Assembly: GCA_014529385.2 (NCBI GenBank)
Contig: CM043959.1
Location: forward strand, 90,734,529-90,798,528
From: Adiantum capillus-veneris
Lineage: Eukaryota; Streptophyta; Polypodiopsida; Polypodiales; Pteridaceae
Direction of reading: 5' to 3'
Length of the DNA: 64,000 nt
Shown here in pieces: positions 1-9,843 of the stretch; position 1 is the first letter of the stretch; each line of letters opens with the position of its first letter. Below the pieces are notes generated by a model. That model made no database searches. It was given only the letters and a program-made list of their open reading frames with translations, and was not told where the DNA came from. The translations under genes were made by a program, and so were the position numbers.

Positions 1-1656
1 CCATGATTAGGTCACTAATCAGTGAGTGTTTCATGCCCTAGCTGGGTAGCTCATCCCTCCGGATTGATAAATATTGTTGGTCATGGGAGCTATGCTACGA
101 TGGTACCCCAACATTTGGCCCAATTTTTGAGGAGCAAAGGCCTACGCTAGTGTAATTATTACATGATTGGTTAAGTTTCCTCACTGATTTCACTTGTGTG
201 TTTATGGTTTTGTGGATTTTGTATGTGTGTTCATATGGAATTGTGTTCAATTTCACCTAAGTTGATACCATATCCTATTAATTGTGTGCCTACACGCTCT
301 AATTTCACACTAGCATCTTGCTAGTCTCACTAATTTTGCTAACTCACACACTAATTTTCTACTAGTTGGACTAACATGTTGTGCTTATGCTTTGATATTT
401 GCTTAATTAGAGGCTTGGATTGCATTCTAACAATGCCGGTGTGTGCTAATAACTAAACAATTTGTTGATTCTGGAATGCAAGATTAGGGATTTGGAGCAT
501 CAATGAAAGCGGCCTACACATTGTGTAATCGATGGTTGGATGGAACCCTTGAACTCAATCTTGTGTAGTATGCTTAGCCATTGTCAATTTGTGATTTGGA
601 GCTTTTGATTTTATGCATTTGCATGTTATCGTAATGCCAAAATTTTCCTAGAATCAAATGTGTGTAAATTGGTGGTTTCATGTACTGATTAGCATTGTGA
701 ATTTGCCTAATTGCATTATTGAATGGTCAATTGCCATTGTGTGCATTAAAATCAAGTGTGTGTGCACTTTAATTGAGTGTGTGTATACCTAATTTTAGAT
801 GTGTGCACACTATTTTGCCCTGGTGTGTACACCTAAAAACAATGTGTGCTTAATACATTTACCAATGTGATGATTTATTTGCGTTGTGATCATGCCCAAT
901 TAGACATTTGTATGTTTAATTTGCAATTTTGACAAGATTGACACTTATATTGCGCACCTAAAATTGGTAAAAACTGCCATTTATTAGTGTGTATGCACCT
1001 AAAAGTGTTTAATATGCATGATTAATTTAATTTTTGATTGCAAATTTGATTTGCATAATGGCTAATTGTGGTGGTATTGAGCTCAAAATAGGGATTTACA
1101 CAGTTGGATTGCATCAATTTTTCACTTGCTTTTGTTGCCTAGTTTTGGTTTCTTTGAAAAATTAATTGGTGATTGAATTTCCATGATTATTGAGTTTTCA
1201 TTTGGATGCACCATTCCCTTATGTGTGGAGAATTATCAAAAATAATTTGGGTATTCTCTGGATACTTTTGGTATTTTTTGCTAGTTTTTGCATTAATTTC
1301 TAATTAATTCCATAGAAATTTGATATCTTGTGATCTTGAGGAGATGTTTTGTGTCCCTATTTTTGGCTCATTTTGGGTGTTTTAATGCCCTCATTGGTCG
1401 AGTTTTGCGTGTTTTGCTATTTTTAGGCTAGTTTGGTGATTTTGTCGTAATTACCGATTTCTACAAGAATTGCTATTTTTGGTGTGTTTGTGCCTATCGA
1501 AAGTGTTCAAATGTGATTGTCAATGATTTTTGAGATTTATGAAATTTTGTTAAAATTTTTGGATTTTTTGGATTCTCGGGTGATTTTTAGCGTTTACAGT
1601 TAGTTTTTTATTTTTAGGCATTTGAAAATAAATAATGAAAACTTTTTCTTTGACAT
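1..1656. other. AT-rich noncoding stretch, nothing recognised
   Basis: No open frame longer than background and no recognised motif was seen. The sequence is T-rich on the plus strand, with many scattered TGTGTGCAC-like words around 720-1000, and reads like intron or decayed repeat. No LTR boundary or RNA gene could be supported. Confidence 0.5.
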
Positions 1657-2468
1657 TGTTGGGAAATAAGAGAATTGGAACACCTCTATAGCGATGTCAC
1701 CCAAGAGCGTCGAAAGAGCACTACAAGAACACCAAATTATTTGGGAAACCCCTTTGAAACACCACTAATCCAACAAGAGTAGTCCCCTTGGGAATTTATT
1801 GGTCATCGCTTACCCAAGAGACTATGTCACAAAGAAGGAAGAAACCTGTTTAGGCACAAAATTACAAGCGTCACCTACCAATTATCTTGAAAATGAAGCT
1901 TTCCCCTTCATCAAAAACCACTTTCAAACTCCCCCTTCAAAGCATACATCACCCAAAAGACGTATGGGTTTCGACAATTCAACTTACATAGTTTTGCCCC
2001 AAAGTTGCCATACACTGTGGGATGCAGAGAACAGACCATAACTCGAAAAACCCAACTCCAAAAAACATGATTTCAAGCGTCAAATTATCTCTGCAAACTC
2101 TGTAACAAAAGTTTTGAAATTCGTTAAATCAAACCCACACACAACTATGTGCAAAATCAATGCAGCAAGATGCTATAATAGGAAGACTAGGTGTAGAGAG
2201 AGCTAGTTGAGGGAAAAATGACCAAAAACCAAAACAAAACTCACACTTTTTTGAACTTTTTTTCTTTGTACACGTATTTAAGCTATGTACAAGTCTCCTT
2301 TAAACAAAACAGAAGAACAGGCACTTAAAGTAAGCCGACAGGTCACTAGACTAGCCACTTGCAATGCATGTACATGTGCTTGCCAATCAAGATAAAAAGG
2401 TCATAAAAAAGTATCCCACACACTACTTGAACTCTTGACGTGATGTGGATATTGTTATGTACCCAACA
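1657..2468 (-). repeat. Possible solo LTR (TGTTGGG...CCCAACA)
   Basis: The segment begins TGTTGGG and ends CCCAACA, a perfect 7-bp terminal inverted repeat of the kind found on many plant Copia LTRs. Read on the minus strand it has an AT-rich TATA-like word (TTAAATACG) about 190 bp in. The flanking 5-mers do not match (GACAT on the left, TTTTT on the right), and the last 16 bp overlap the first bases of the R-family LTR. The right boundary may therefore be coincidence or a fusion junction. No internal coding region is present. Confidence 0.33.
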
Positions 2469-2975
2469 TTTTTCAATAAAAGCATTTCATTTACTTTGCA
2501 AATATTCAAGGTTTGCATTTTATTAAGTCAAAGAGAATTCTAATGGAACGATCGGATTGAAAATCGGACTCTAGAATTACTAATTATGACCCTTATTCAC
2601 TTGAAAACAATAGGTTGATGGGAAACTTAAGCGTCAAGACTATATCTAAAGATAAGAGTTGACCTTTTAGGAAAGAGAGAGCAATTTTAAGAAAGGAGGA
2701 GTAATTTTAGAAGAGAAAGAGTAGGAGGGGTACTTTTAGGAAGAAAGAGTCTATTTAGAAAAGAGAGAGGAGCAGTTTAGTTTAGAGCTCTTTTCTTGGA
2801 AGCCAAGCTTCTTCTTAAAGACTCAAAATCACGCATCAGAATCCATGTCAGCAAAATAATAATAATACTAATTATAATAGTAAATTTTTTAAAATTAAAA
2901 AAATAGCGACGAACGTGTGTGAACTTATCTGTCTTTGCTTCCCTCTATTCTTAGCTTGTGATTTTGGCCTTGAAA

Positions 2976-2990
2976 GCTTATATAAAGACT
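2976..2990 (+). promoter_or_regulatory. TATA box of R-family LTR1
   Basis: CTTATATAAAGAC is a good plant TATA element, 220-230 bp upstream of the LTR-internal ATG at 3206. LTR3 has the degraded form CTACGTAAAGAC near 18178, and the segment is missing from LTR2. Only LTR1 therefore keeps a credible core promoter. Promoter activity is inferred. Confidence 0.5.
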
Positions 2991-3205
2991 CCTCTTCCTT
3001 CATTTTGATGACACATGCTTTCAAAGGCTAAATCTCTCTTACCTTGACGTTGGAGTTACCTTCTCTCTCTCAACCTCTTTCCATCAAGCTCTTACCTTCA
3101 AGCCATCTCCAGCTCCAAGTCTTTCTCTACCTTGTGTTGCCCTTCGGATTCTTGAGTTCTCTTTCTCTCTTTCTCTCTTTCCCTTTTCTCTACCTCGTTA
3201 TTACG

Positions 3206-3364
3206 ATGGCCCCGAAGCGAGTGACCCAAAGCTTGAAGGATGCTCATGTCGTTCCATCTTCACGAAACGTGCAAAAGAAGATATCATCTACTCCAATTAT
3301 AACTCAAGCGGACGTATCGACTCGAGAAGAAGGCGAAATTGTCCAACCTCAAATAGGGAGGTAA
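3206..3364 (+). pseudogene. LTR-internal open frame, copy 1 (MAPKRVTQS family)
   Basis: A 52-codon frame starts at ATG 3206 after a CT-rich leader, with no upstream ATG in good context. It begins MAPKRVTQSLKDAHVVPSS. Homologous frames start at the same place in LTR2 (6471) and LTR3 (18385). Compared with LTR3, one base is missing near 3353 (CAAATAGGG against CAAATACGGG), which shifts the frame into TAA at 3362. The product is basic, lysine/serine-rich and unrecognised. It could be the start of a captured host gene or an LTR-encoded accessory protein. Confidence 0.45.
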
Positions 3365-3737
3365 TCGAACATATCGCTAATCCACTAAGATAAATTTATA
3401 ATTTTCATTGCTATTCATGTTGACTCGGAAAGCTAAGCATAGGGATTCCCTTAAACTGTCCAAGAAACATGATGATTCTATCACAAGAAACAAACATATG
3501 TTCTCATAGATTAGTGAACGAATTGGTTGATGAATTGTCACTATTTGTTTAACTGTTATTGCTTGATAAATTGTTATTGTTTGATAAATTGATAGTTGTC
3601 GATATGAAGAGTTGACTGATCATGTTGAAGAATCAATTAAAGAGAAGAATTATTGGACGGATATCTTTTGTGCCTCGCGGTTAGCGAGATGATTCCGTGT
3701 TAGCGAAGACTAAGCTGAGGTTATCGACTCTCTTTTG

Positions 3738-3950
3738 TTCTGCAAGGTTAGCAGGATGCCTCGCGGGTAGCAGGATGCCCTGCGGCTAGCAAGATGCCTC
3801 GCGGTTAGCGGGATGCCTCGCGGGTAGTGGGATGCGTGGCAGTTAGAAAGATGTCTCCCATTAGCGTAATGCCTCGCGGGATGCTTGGCAATTAGCAAGA
3901 TGTCCTGCGGTTAGCGAGATGCCTCATGGTTAGGGAGATGGGAAGATAGT
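3738..3950 (+). repeat. GC-rich minisatellite inside R LTR1
   Basis: About ten degenerate units of roughly 19 bp follow the pattern TAGCGGGATGCCTCGCGG. The same array occurs at the equivalent place in the other two R LTRs with different unit order and number. It stands out from the AT-rich surroundings. Confidence 0.75.
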
Positions 3951-4740
3951 GCAATTCGTGGTTAGCGAATAAATCCTTTGCAAAGGCTCTATTGGTTAGA
4001 CAGAGAAAGTCCACGAGTAGCGGCAAACTTATGAAAATTTGGAAAAGTTATTGAAATATAGGACTGTTTTCATTAGGCCTTGTTTGAATTGTTTTGGTAT
4101 TGTTTGAAGGGTTGTATAAAAGAACCTATATTTGAAATTAATTAAGGAAAACGGTTTGTATATGTAAAATAGTATGGTGGTAATTAGAAAAAAAGCTAAA
4201 AAGTGTGAGTGTGGGGTGGAAAGTGAGGGCTGGCTCAAGTTTCCAGTCAAGGATGGGTGGTCTCAATTCCTCAAGAAACTCTCCACTCCCTCTTATTAAC
4301 AGAAGAGAAATTAGAGATTCATTGTTCCAAGAGTTGAGATGTCCAAAGTATACGTGCCCTTGAAAGCTATGGACCCAATAAGTCAGGTACTTTTCATAAG
4401 ATTACTATTTACTCTAGACTTAGTGTCATGTTTATGGTTTATGGATGGAGTTCGTGCCTCTTAAACGTGGAAAAAAAGGCATTTATGGATTCTAAATATG
4501 TCAATGGGATTCCATCTTTATGATAGGAAGTAGCTTTCATTAGAATCTTTGATTGATCGACCTGGCTTGTGGTGTATGACGCTTATAACCAAAACATGAT
4601 GGATAGAGGACTTCCTCTCTTCTATTGCTCGTATCTCTACTTTATGGAAACGGAGAAGAGTGTCATCAACGGAGAAGGAGAATAAAGGAAGGCCATCTAT
4701 CAAGTCATCCCAATCTTCTCGGGGTGGGGGACCTCAAAGT

Positions 4741-4753
4741 TGGAATCAAAGCC
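4741..4753 (+). promoter_or_regulatory. Primer-binding site of R-family unit 1
   Basis: TGGAATCAAAGCC lies 4 bp after the LTR end. The second R unit has TGGTATCAAAGCC (16245-16257). This is close to TGGTATCAGAGC, the plant initiator-Met tRNA primer site used by many gypsy and copia elements. Confidence 0.65.
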
Positions 4754-4984
4754 TAGGTTAAAAAGATTAAATTGACTACTTCAAGCTTCCTCATGTGTAT
4801 GGTTTTCTATACCCATTATCCGACTCGTAGAGATATTACATTATGTCAATTGATGTGTACCATAGTTATGGTTGAAATCTCTACTATGTTTTCTCATGGA
4901 GCGATCTTTTGTAGATCCCTATATGACATTTTTATGACTTTATGATGAATAGAAGATTGAGTTGTTTTTCTACAAAGAAATTGT

Positions 4985-5235
4985 TTAACTGGTTAAGTTA
5001 CGAAAGTGAGTTCTTTTGGAGGATGTGATTGAGATAATTATGATTGGTTAAGTCATATGATTGAGTTTTGATGGACTGGATAAGTCATGAATGGTTAAGT
5101 CACGTGACTCAGTTTTGATGGACTGATTAAGTCAAGATTGGTTAAGTCATGTGATTGAGTTTTAATGGATCGGATACGTAATGATTGGTTCAGTCATACA
5201 ATTGAGTTGTTAGTTGATTGGATAAGTCCAAGTTT
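4985..5235 (+). repeat. Leader tandem repeat of R unit 1
   Basis: About six degenerate copies of a unit near 40 bp contain GGTTAAGTCATGTGATTGAG and GATGGACTGGATAAGTCA. The matching leader of unit 2 has the same array (about 16470-16790) with more copies. It lies between the primer-binding site and gag. No coding potential is seen. Confidence 0.6.
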
Positions 5236-5360
5236 GAAAAATACTCTATTGATTTGAGTTATTATAAAAATTGATGTACACTGAGGAGAATCCTCAAATT
5301 ACTTCTACGTTGGAAAACCCTTAGAATGATGCTATTTATATGAATATTTAGGAGAAGAAG

Positions 5361-6060
5361 TTGTTGCTCAAACAAATGCTGCCACCTTCTTTTAAAGGAC
5401 AGGGTGATGATATTGAGAAAGATGCAAAAGTATGGATTGAAGCTATGGATGATTACTTCTCAGTTGCAAGGACCACACCTATAAATCAAGTGATGTTAGG
5501 GATGTTTCTCTCACACAGGAAACAAAATTATGGTGGAAACAACATTGTCGTGACATGAGAGTAGCAGAGAACTTTCATAGTTGGTGGGAAATCAAACAAG
5601 CAGTGAAGGAAAGATACCTACCCCCTGTCCATGAAGCAATAAAGATGAATGAGTTCTTTAGCTTGGAACAATAGAGTTTATCATTGGAAGAGTACTACTC
5701 AAAGTTTATAAGGCTTAGACAGAGCAGCAGGTAGCTCGCTTTTGTCAAGGTTTAAGAGAACCAATTAGCTCGTAATTGTAAGCCTTGAAACCTACCAGTG
5801 TACAAGATGCTTTACTATGAGCCAAACCTTTGATGAAGGAATGTCAAGAGATTACAAGGAGAATTGAAGTGAATCAAAGCTTCAACGATAGAAAACCACA
5901 AAGAGCTTATGCCACTGATGCGAAAGATTCTCGATACTTGAATGTTCGATGCTTTGAATGTGGGGAGTTGGGACACTATCTAAACGCTTGTCCACAACTG
6001 ACTAATGGAGCAACAACCCAACAAGTGAAGCAGATTAAGGATCCACCCTTTTGGAAATAA
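5361..6060 (+). pseudogene. gag: gag of R-family unit 1 (broken, no pol)
   Basis: This is a retrotransposon Gag-like protein (capsid plus nucleocapsid) that would package the element's RNA. The reading opens with MLLKQMLPPSFKGQGDD and WIEAMDDYFSVARTTP. It then shifts frame near 5515 and continues as KLWWKQHC and SWWEIKQAVKERYLPP, has a stop at about 5672, and resumes at 5830. It ends in a CCHC knuckle, CFECGELGHYLNACP (CX2CX4HX4C). No protease, RT or integrase follows, and the polypurine tract comes only 65 bp later. This matches the reported class of terminal-repeat elements with gag only (TR-GAG). Confidence 0.75.
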
Positions 6061-6124
6061 GATCTAGTGATACGTGTAGGAGTACTCTCACTTTTTCTCG
6101 AGATAAGGACATCTAAAATCCCTA

Positions 6125-6136
6125 AGATGGGGAGAT
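6125..6136 (+). promoter_or_regulatory. Polypurine tract before R LTR2
   Basis: AGATGGGGAGAT directly precedes the TGTAATGTACCC start of the LTR. The second unit has TTTGGGGAGAT at 17663-17673 in the same position. This would prime plus-strand DNA synthesis. Confidence 0.6.
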
Positions 6137-6470
6137 TGTAATGTACCCGAAATTTTCAATAAAAGTATTTCATTTACTTTACAACTATTTCAGGTTTGCA
6201 TTTTATTAAGTCAAAGAGCATTGTAATGGAACGATCAAATTGAAAATCAGACTCTAAAACTACTAATTATGACCCTTATTCACTTGAAAACAATAGGTTG
6301 ATAGGAAACTTAAGCCTCAAAACTTTCTCAACCTCTTCCTTAACCTCTCTCCCTCAAGCTCTTATCTTCAAGCCATCTCCATCTCCAAGTCTTTGTCCAC
6401 CATCGTCGTGTTGCCCTTCATATTCTTGAGTTCTTTTTCTCTCTTTCCCTTTTCTCTACCTTGTTTTACG

Positions 6471-6647
6471 ATGGCCCCAAAGCGCGTGACACAAAGCTCG
6501 AAGGATGCTCATGTCATTCCATCTTCAAGAAAGGTGCAAAAGAGAAAATCATCTAATCCAAACATAACTCAAGCGGAGGTATCGACTGCGAAAGAAGGCA
6601 AAATTTATCCAACCTCAAATATGAGAGGTAATCAAATATGTCGCTAA
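6471..6647 (+). pseudogene. LTR-internal open frame, copy 2
   Basis: This is the counterpart of the frame at 3206. It begins MAPKRVTQSSKDAHVIPSS and continues RKVQKRKSSNPNITQAEVS. A one-base insertion near 6603 (AAATTTATCC against AAATTGTCC) changes the frame, so the tail differs from copies 1 and 3. Function unknown. Confidence 0.45.
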
Positions 6648-7009
6648 TCTGATAAGACAAATTTATAATTCTGCGTTGCTATTCATGTTGACTCAAGAAG
6701 CTAAGCATAGGGATTCCCTTAAACCGTCCAAGAAATGTGATTCTATCACAAGAAACAAACATATGTTTTCATAGATTAGCGAAAGAACTGTTTGATAAAT
6801 TATCACTGTTTGTTAAATTGTTATTGCTTGATAAATTTTTATTGTTTGCTAAGTTGATACTAGTTGATATGAAGATTTGATTGATCATGTTGAAGAATCA
6901 ATTAAAGAGAAGAACTATTGAAACAATATCTTTTGTGCCTCGCATTAGTGAGACGATTCTGCGCTTAGCGAAGACTAAGCTGAGGTTATCAGCTCTCTTT
7001 TGTTCCTCA

Positions 7010-7195
7010 CGGTTAGCAGAATGCCTCGCGGGTAGCGTGATGCCTGGTAGTTAGCAAGATGCCTACGGTTAGCGGGATGCCTCGCTGGTAGCAAGATGCC
7101 TCATGATTAGCGAAATGCCTCGCGGATAGCGGGATGCCTGGCAGTTAGCAAGATATCTCGTGGTCAGAGGAATGCCTTGAAGTTAGTGAGATGGA
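7010..7195 (+). repeat. GC-rich minisatellite inside R LTR2
   Basis: Units of about 19 bp follow the pattern TAGCGGGATGCCTCGCGG, as in LTR1 and LTR3, but are more diverged. It lies upstream of the sequence where element A is inserted. Confidence 0.7.
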
Positions 7196-7839
7196 AAGGT
7201 TGTGCAATTTGTAGTTAGTGAATAAATCCTTTGCAAAGGCTCTGTTGGTTAGACAGAGAAAGTCCACGGGTAGTGGCAAACTCATGAAAAATTGGAAAAG
7301 TTATTGAAATATAGGAATGTTTTCATTAGGCCTTGTTTGGATTGTTTTGGTATTGTTTGAAGGATTGTATAAAAGGACCTCTGTTTGAAATTAATTAAGG
7401 AACATTATTTGTATATGTAAAATAGTGTGGTAGTAATTAGAAAACAAGCTAAAAAGTGAGTATGGGGTGCTAGTGGGGACTGGCTCAGGTTGCCAGTCAA
7501 GGATGGGTGGTCTCAAGTAGTCAAGAAACTCTCCACTCCCTCTTATGAATAGAAGAAAAATTAGAGATTCATTGTACCAAGAGTCGAGATGTCCCAAATA
7601 TATGTACCCTTGAAAGCTATGGACCCGATTAGTCAGGTACTTTTCACAAGATTACTAGTTAATTTAGACTTAGTCTCAAGTCATATTTATGGTTTATGGA
7701 TGGTGACCATGCCTCTTAAACGTGAGAAAAAAGGCATTGTTTATGGATTCTAAATATATCAATGGGATTCCATCTTTATGATAGGAAGTAGCTCTCATTA
7801 TAATCTTTGATTGATCGACCTGGCTTGTGGTGTATGACC

Positions 7840-7844
7840 CTTAT
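7840..7844 (+). repeat. Target-site duplication of element A, left copy
   Basis: CTTAT here and CTTAT at 16085-16089 exactly bracket element A. Joining the flanks restores R LTR2 to match LTR1 (TATGACGCTTATA at 4576), which confirms the boundaries. Confidence 0.9.
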
Positions 7845-9427
7845 TGTCATAATAATCAATATCTAATTCTCCTAAATGATTTTCTCATATTAAACTGATC
7901 ATTTAATGTGGGGAAGGCTAGGGGAGAAAAAGCTAGAATATTGGTTAAGCTAGCAGACCGGCCACAGTAGGGATCCAAAGGAGGGAAAATAGGGATCCAA
8001 AGGGGGGGACATCTGCAAAAGAGCCATGTGCAACAATGGGCTAAAAAGACCCTAAGGTTCAGCCCATTAAGACATCCAAAATGCTAAGGTTCCAAAATTC
8101 AAAGGTTGTGTCCAAAGGACAACCCTAGGGAAAATTGGATGCTTTGTGTGTGCCCTAAAAGTCTTTGCACATCCCTACATGGGACGGGGCGAGCCCTAAA
8201 GGTAGGGGATGAGAGAGAAAGCCACACACACACAGGCTCCCTTTACACAAAGGGAATGAGGGACACATGTCAGCTCCCTAGGCCAGATGCCCACAAGGTG
8301 TGCCCAATTTCTATTGGATGACCCTTGAAGTGGACCAATGAAAATTAAGCTAGATTAAATCTAGTTTAATTAATTTAAAAACATTTAATAAAAGAAACCA
8401 ATGAGAATTAAGTCTCCTAGAAGACTATTGGGCAGTCTCCCAAGGGGTCCAATGAGCATTCAGGAGCCCCATGGCTTGCCTGATTCCTATTGGCTAGGAG
8501 GCAAAGGGGTCCAATGAGGTTTTAGTTTAATTATTTAATTACCTAAAGCTCTCACAAAAGGGGAAAGGGGGACACATGTCAGAAGGCTATCACTTATGCT
8601 GCTTAATTGTAATTGGCTTGACTTGGGGAGGGCCAATGAGGCTTCAGGAAGAGCATTTAGCAAGAGGGCTCGCCCAAGAGAGAGAGGGGGATGATTTTTG
8701 CAAGGCATTATCACACACACACTCACACAAGCTCATGAGTGAAGAAAGAGAAGACTATCTCTTCCCAAGCTTTAATGGAGAACTCATCACCTACTCCAAG
8801 CTTGTGAGATAGAAGCCTACATCAACACTCTCTTAGCATGTGGATGCAAATCCAACCAATAGCCAAGCTTCAATGCATGCTCATCTCCTCTACCAAGCTA
8901 ATTACTAAGCTAAGATATGCTACATATGAGTGATTATGTGAGGAGATATACATCTTTCTCATAAGATACTCCTTCTTCCTCTCAATCTACTCTCATACCC
9001 TGCTAGCTCTCACCATCTTCGAAGGTGTGTGAGGTCTTGGGTCTGAGAAAGGGGATAATTCAAGTTGTGTTTGGTAAGTGTTTTGCTTAGTGCATGAAGT
9101 TTCCATCTTCATTGCACTAGCTAGTCTTGAAGGAACACAAAGAATTGTATTGTACAATGTCTCTCTTGATGGGAGAAACCATAATACAAAGCCTTTTGGA
9201 GGGGGGACCGGCTCCATGAAAATCCGGTCCTCAATTGTTGTCAATAGCTTAATTGCTCTCTCTTTTGAAAGTATTGTCGATGCTATCTAACTAGGTGTTA
9301 TGCTTTTTGTTGCTCTCTCCACCCAAGCACTCTTGTAATTCTCATTAGGAATCTACTCTAATGAAATGCCCACTATGTTCATGCTAATTTCCGCTACACA
9401 TAAGTTATTAGGCCATTAAATGTTACA
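7845..9427 (+). repeat. 5' LTR of element A (1583 bp)
   Basis: It begins TGTCATAATAATC and ends AATGTTACA. The same LTR occurs at 14492-16084, 45731-47274, 49866-51460 and 56385-57979, with a partial copy at 19723-20434. Features include a short CA run (about 8224) and ten CCAAT/ATTGG pentamers between 8304 and 8637. No clear TATA box was found. Short frames across it are shared by all copies and are not genes. Confidence 0.9.
8304..8637 (+). promoter_or_regulatory. CCAAT-box cluster in the A-family LTR
   Basis: CCAAT or its complement ATTGG occurs at 8304, 8312, 8335, 8398, 8427, 8449, 8489, 8511, 8612 and 8633. Several sit in a repeated phrase, CCAATGAGCATTCA or CCAATGAGAATTAAG. CCAAT is the NF-Y binding core, and clusters are typical of enhancers or promoters. 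The pattern is kept in copies B and C. A regulatory role is inferred. Confidence 0.45.
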
Positions 9428-9428
9428 T

Positions 9429-9440
9429 TGGTATCAGAGC
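9429..9440 (+). promoter_or_regulatory. Primer-binding site of element A
   Basis: TGGTATCAGAGC begins 2 bp after the LTR. It is the standard plant sequence complementary to the 3' end of initiator-Met tRNA. Copy B has TGGTATCAAAGC at the same place (plus-strand 56372-56383). Confidence 0.85.
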
Positions 9441-9843
9441 TCAAGGTTTCTCTTTTCTTGCTCAAGAAGGGCGGTCCTCAAGCTAGCTACAAATGGTTGG
9501 AATTATTAATTGCCTGTGAGTAAGTAGAATAGGGATTTTTCAGCCTTGCAGTCGCCTGCCTTCGTGCAGTTAACGGGGCATCACCGTCGAGAGCTATGGT
9601 CTTAATAGTGGAGTCCTACGGGGCTTGCCTGCGGCTTAACCACTATTGAGCTATTAGAAGCTTGACAAGAGCTAGTGCTGTTTTGGTGTCGAAAGACCCT
9701 CTGTTCTATTCCTTGCAATTAATGGTATTCGAGCCGCGGGTACAGTAGCTTGAGTGCTTTTTCTAAAGGGGTAAAGAGGAGTAGCAACTAGAGCTTGAAG
9801 TGCCAAAGTACACCTAAAAAGTTTACACCTAAAAGTTGTTAGA
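9441..9843 (+). other. Untranslated leader of element A with a conserved hairpin
   Basis: A 400-bp noncoding leader lies between the primer site and the gag ATG. AATAGTGG (9604-9611) pairs with CCACTATT (9640-9647) around a GC-rich loop. The stem is retained in copy B, whose loop has gained a short duplication (GCCGTAGGCAA repeated). This could be a packaging or translation element, but that is inference. Confidence 0.45.

Larger units (their letters stand above)
2453..4736 (+). mobile_element. R-family LTR, copy 1 (complete, 2284 bp)
   Basis: This long terminal repeat belongs to a gag-only retroelement. It begins TGTTATGTACCC and ends CCTCA just before a primer-binding site. The same sequence recurs as LTR2 (6137-7844 plus 16090-16240) and LTR3 (17674-19722). 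It holds in order: a TATA box (2979), a CT-rich leader, a short open frame from ATG 3206, a GC-rich minisatellite (about 3738-3950) and a U5-like tail. It is the longest of the three because LTR2 lacks roughly 440 bp, corresponding to 2640-3060 here. The left flank has no detectable target duplication. Confidence 0.8.
6137..7844 (+). mobile_element. R-family LTR, copy 2, left part
   Basis: It starts TGTAATGTACCC and matches LTR1 throughout, except for an internal deletion at about 6322 that removes roughly 440 bp including the TATA region. It is interrupted after the 5-mer CTTAT (7840-7844) by element A and continues at 16090-16240. Rejoined, the LTR would be 1859 bp. It contains its own copy of the short open frame (ATG 6471) and the GC-rich minisatellite (about 7010-7195). 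Confidence 0.8.

Noticed and set aside
9003-9290. 70-83 codon frames repeated in every A-family LTR (for example MFCLVHEVSIFIALASLEG)
   Set aside because: They are LTR sequence. Conservation across copies reflects LTR duplication, and both strands are open, so coding is not supported.
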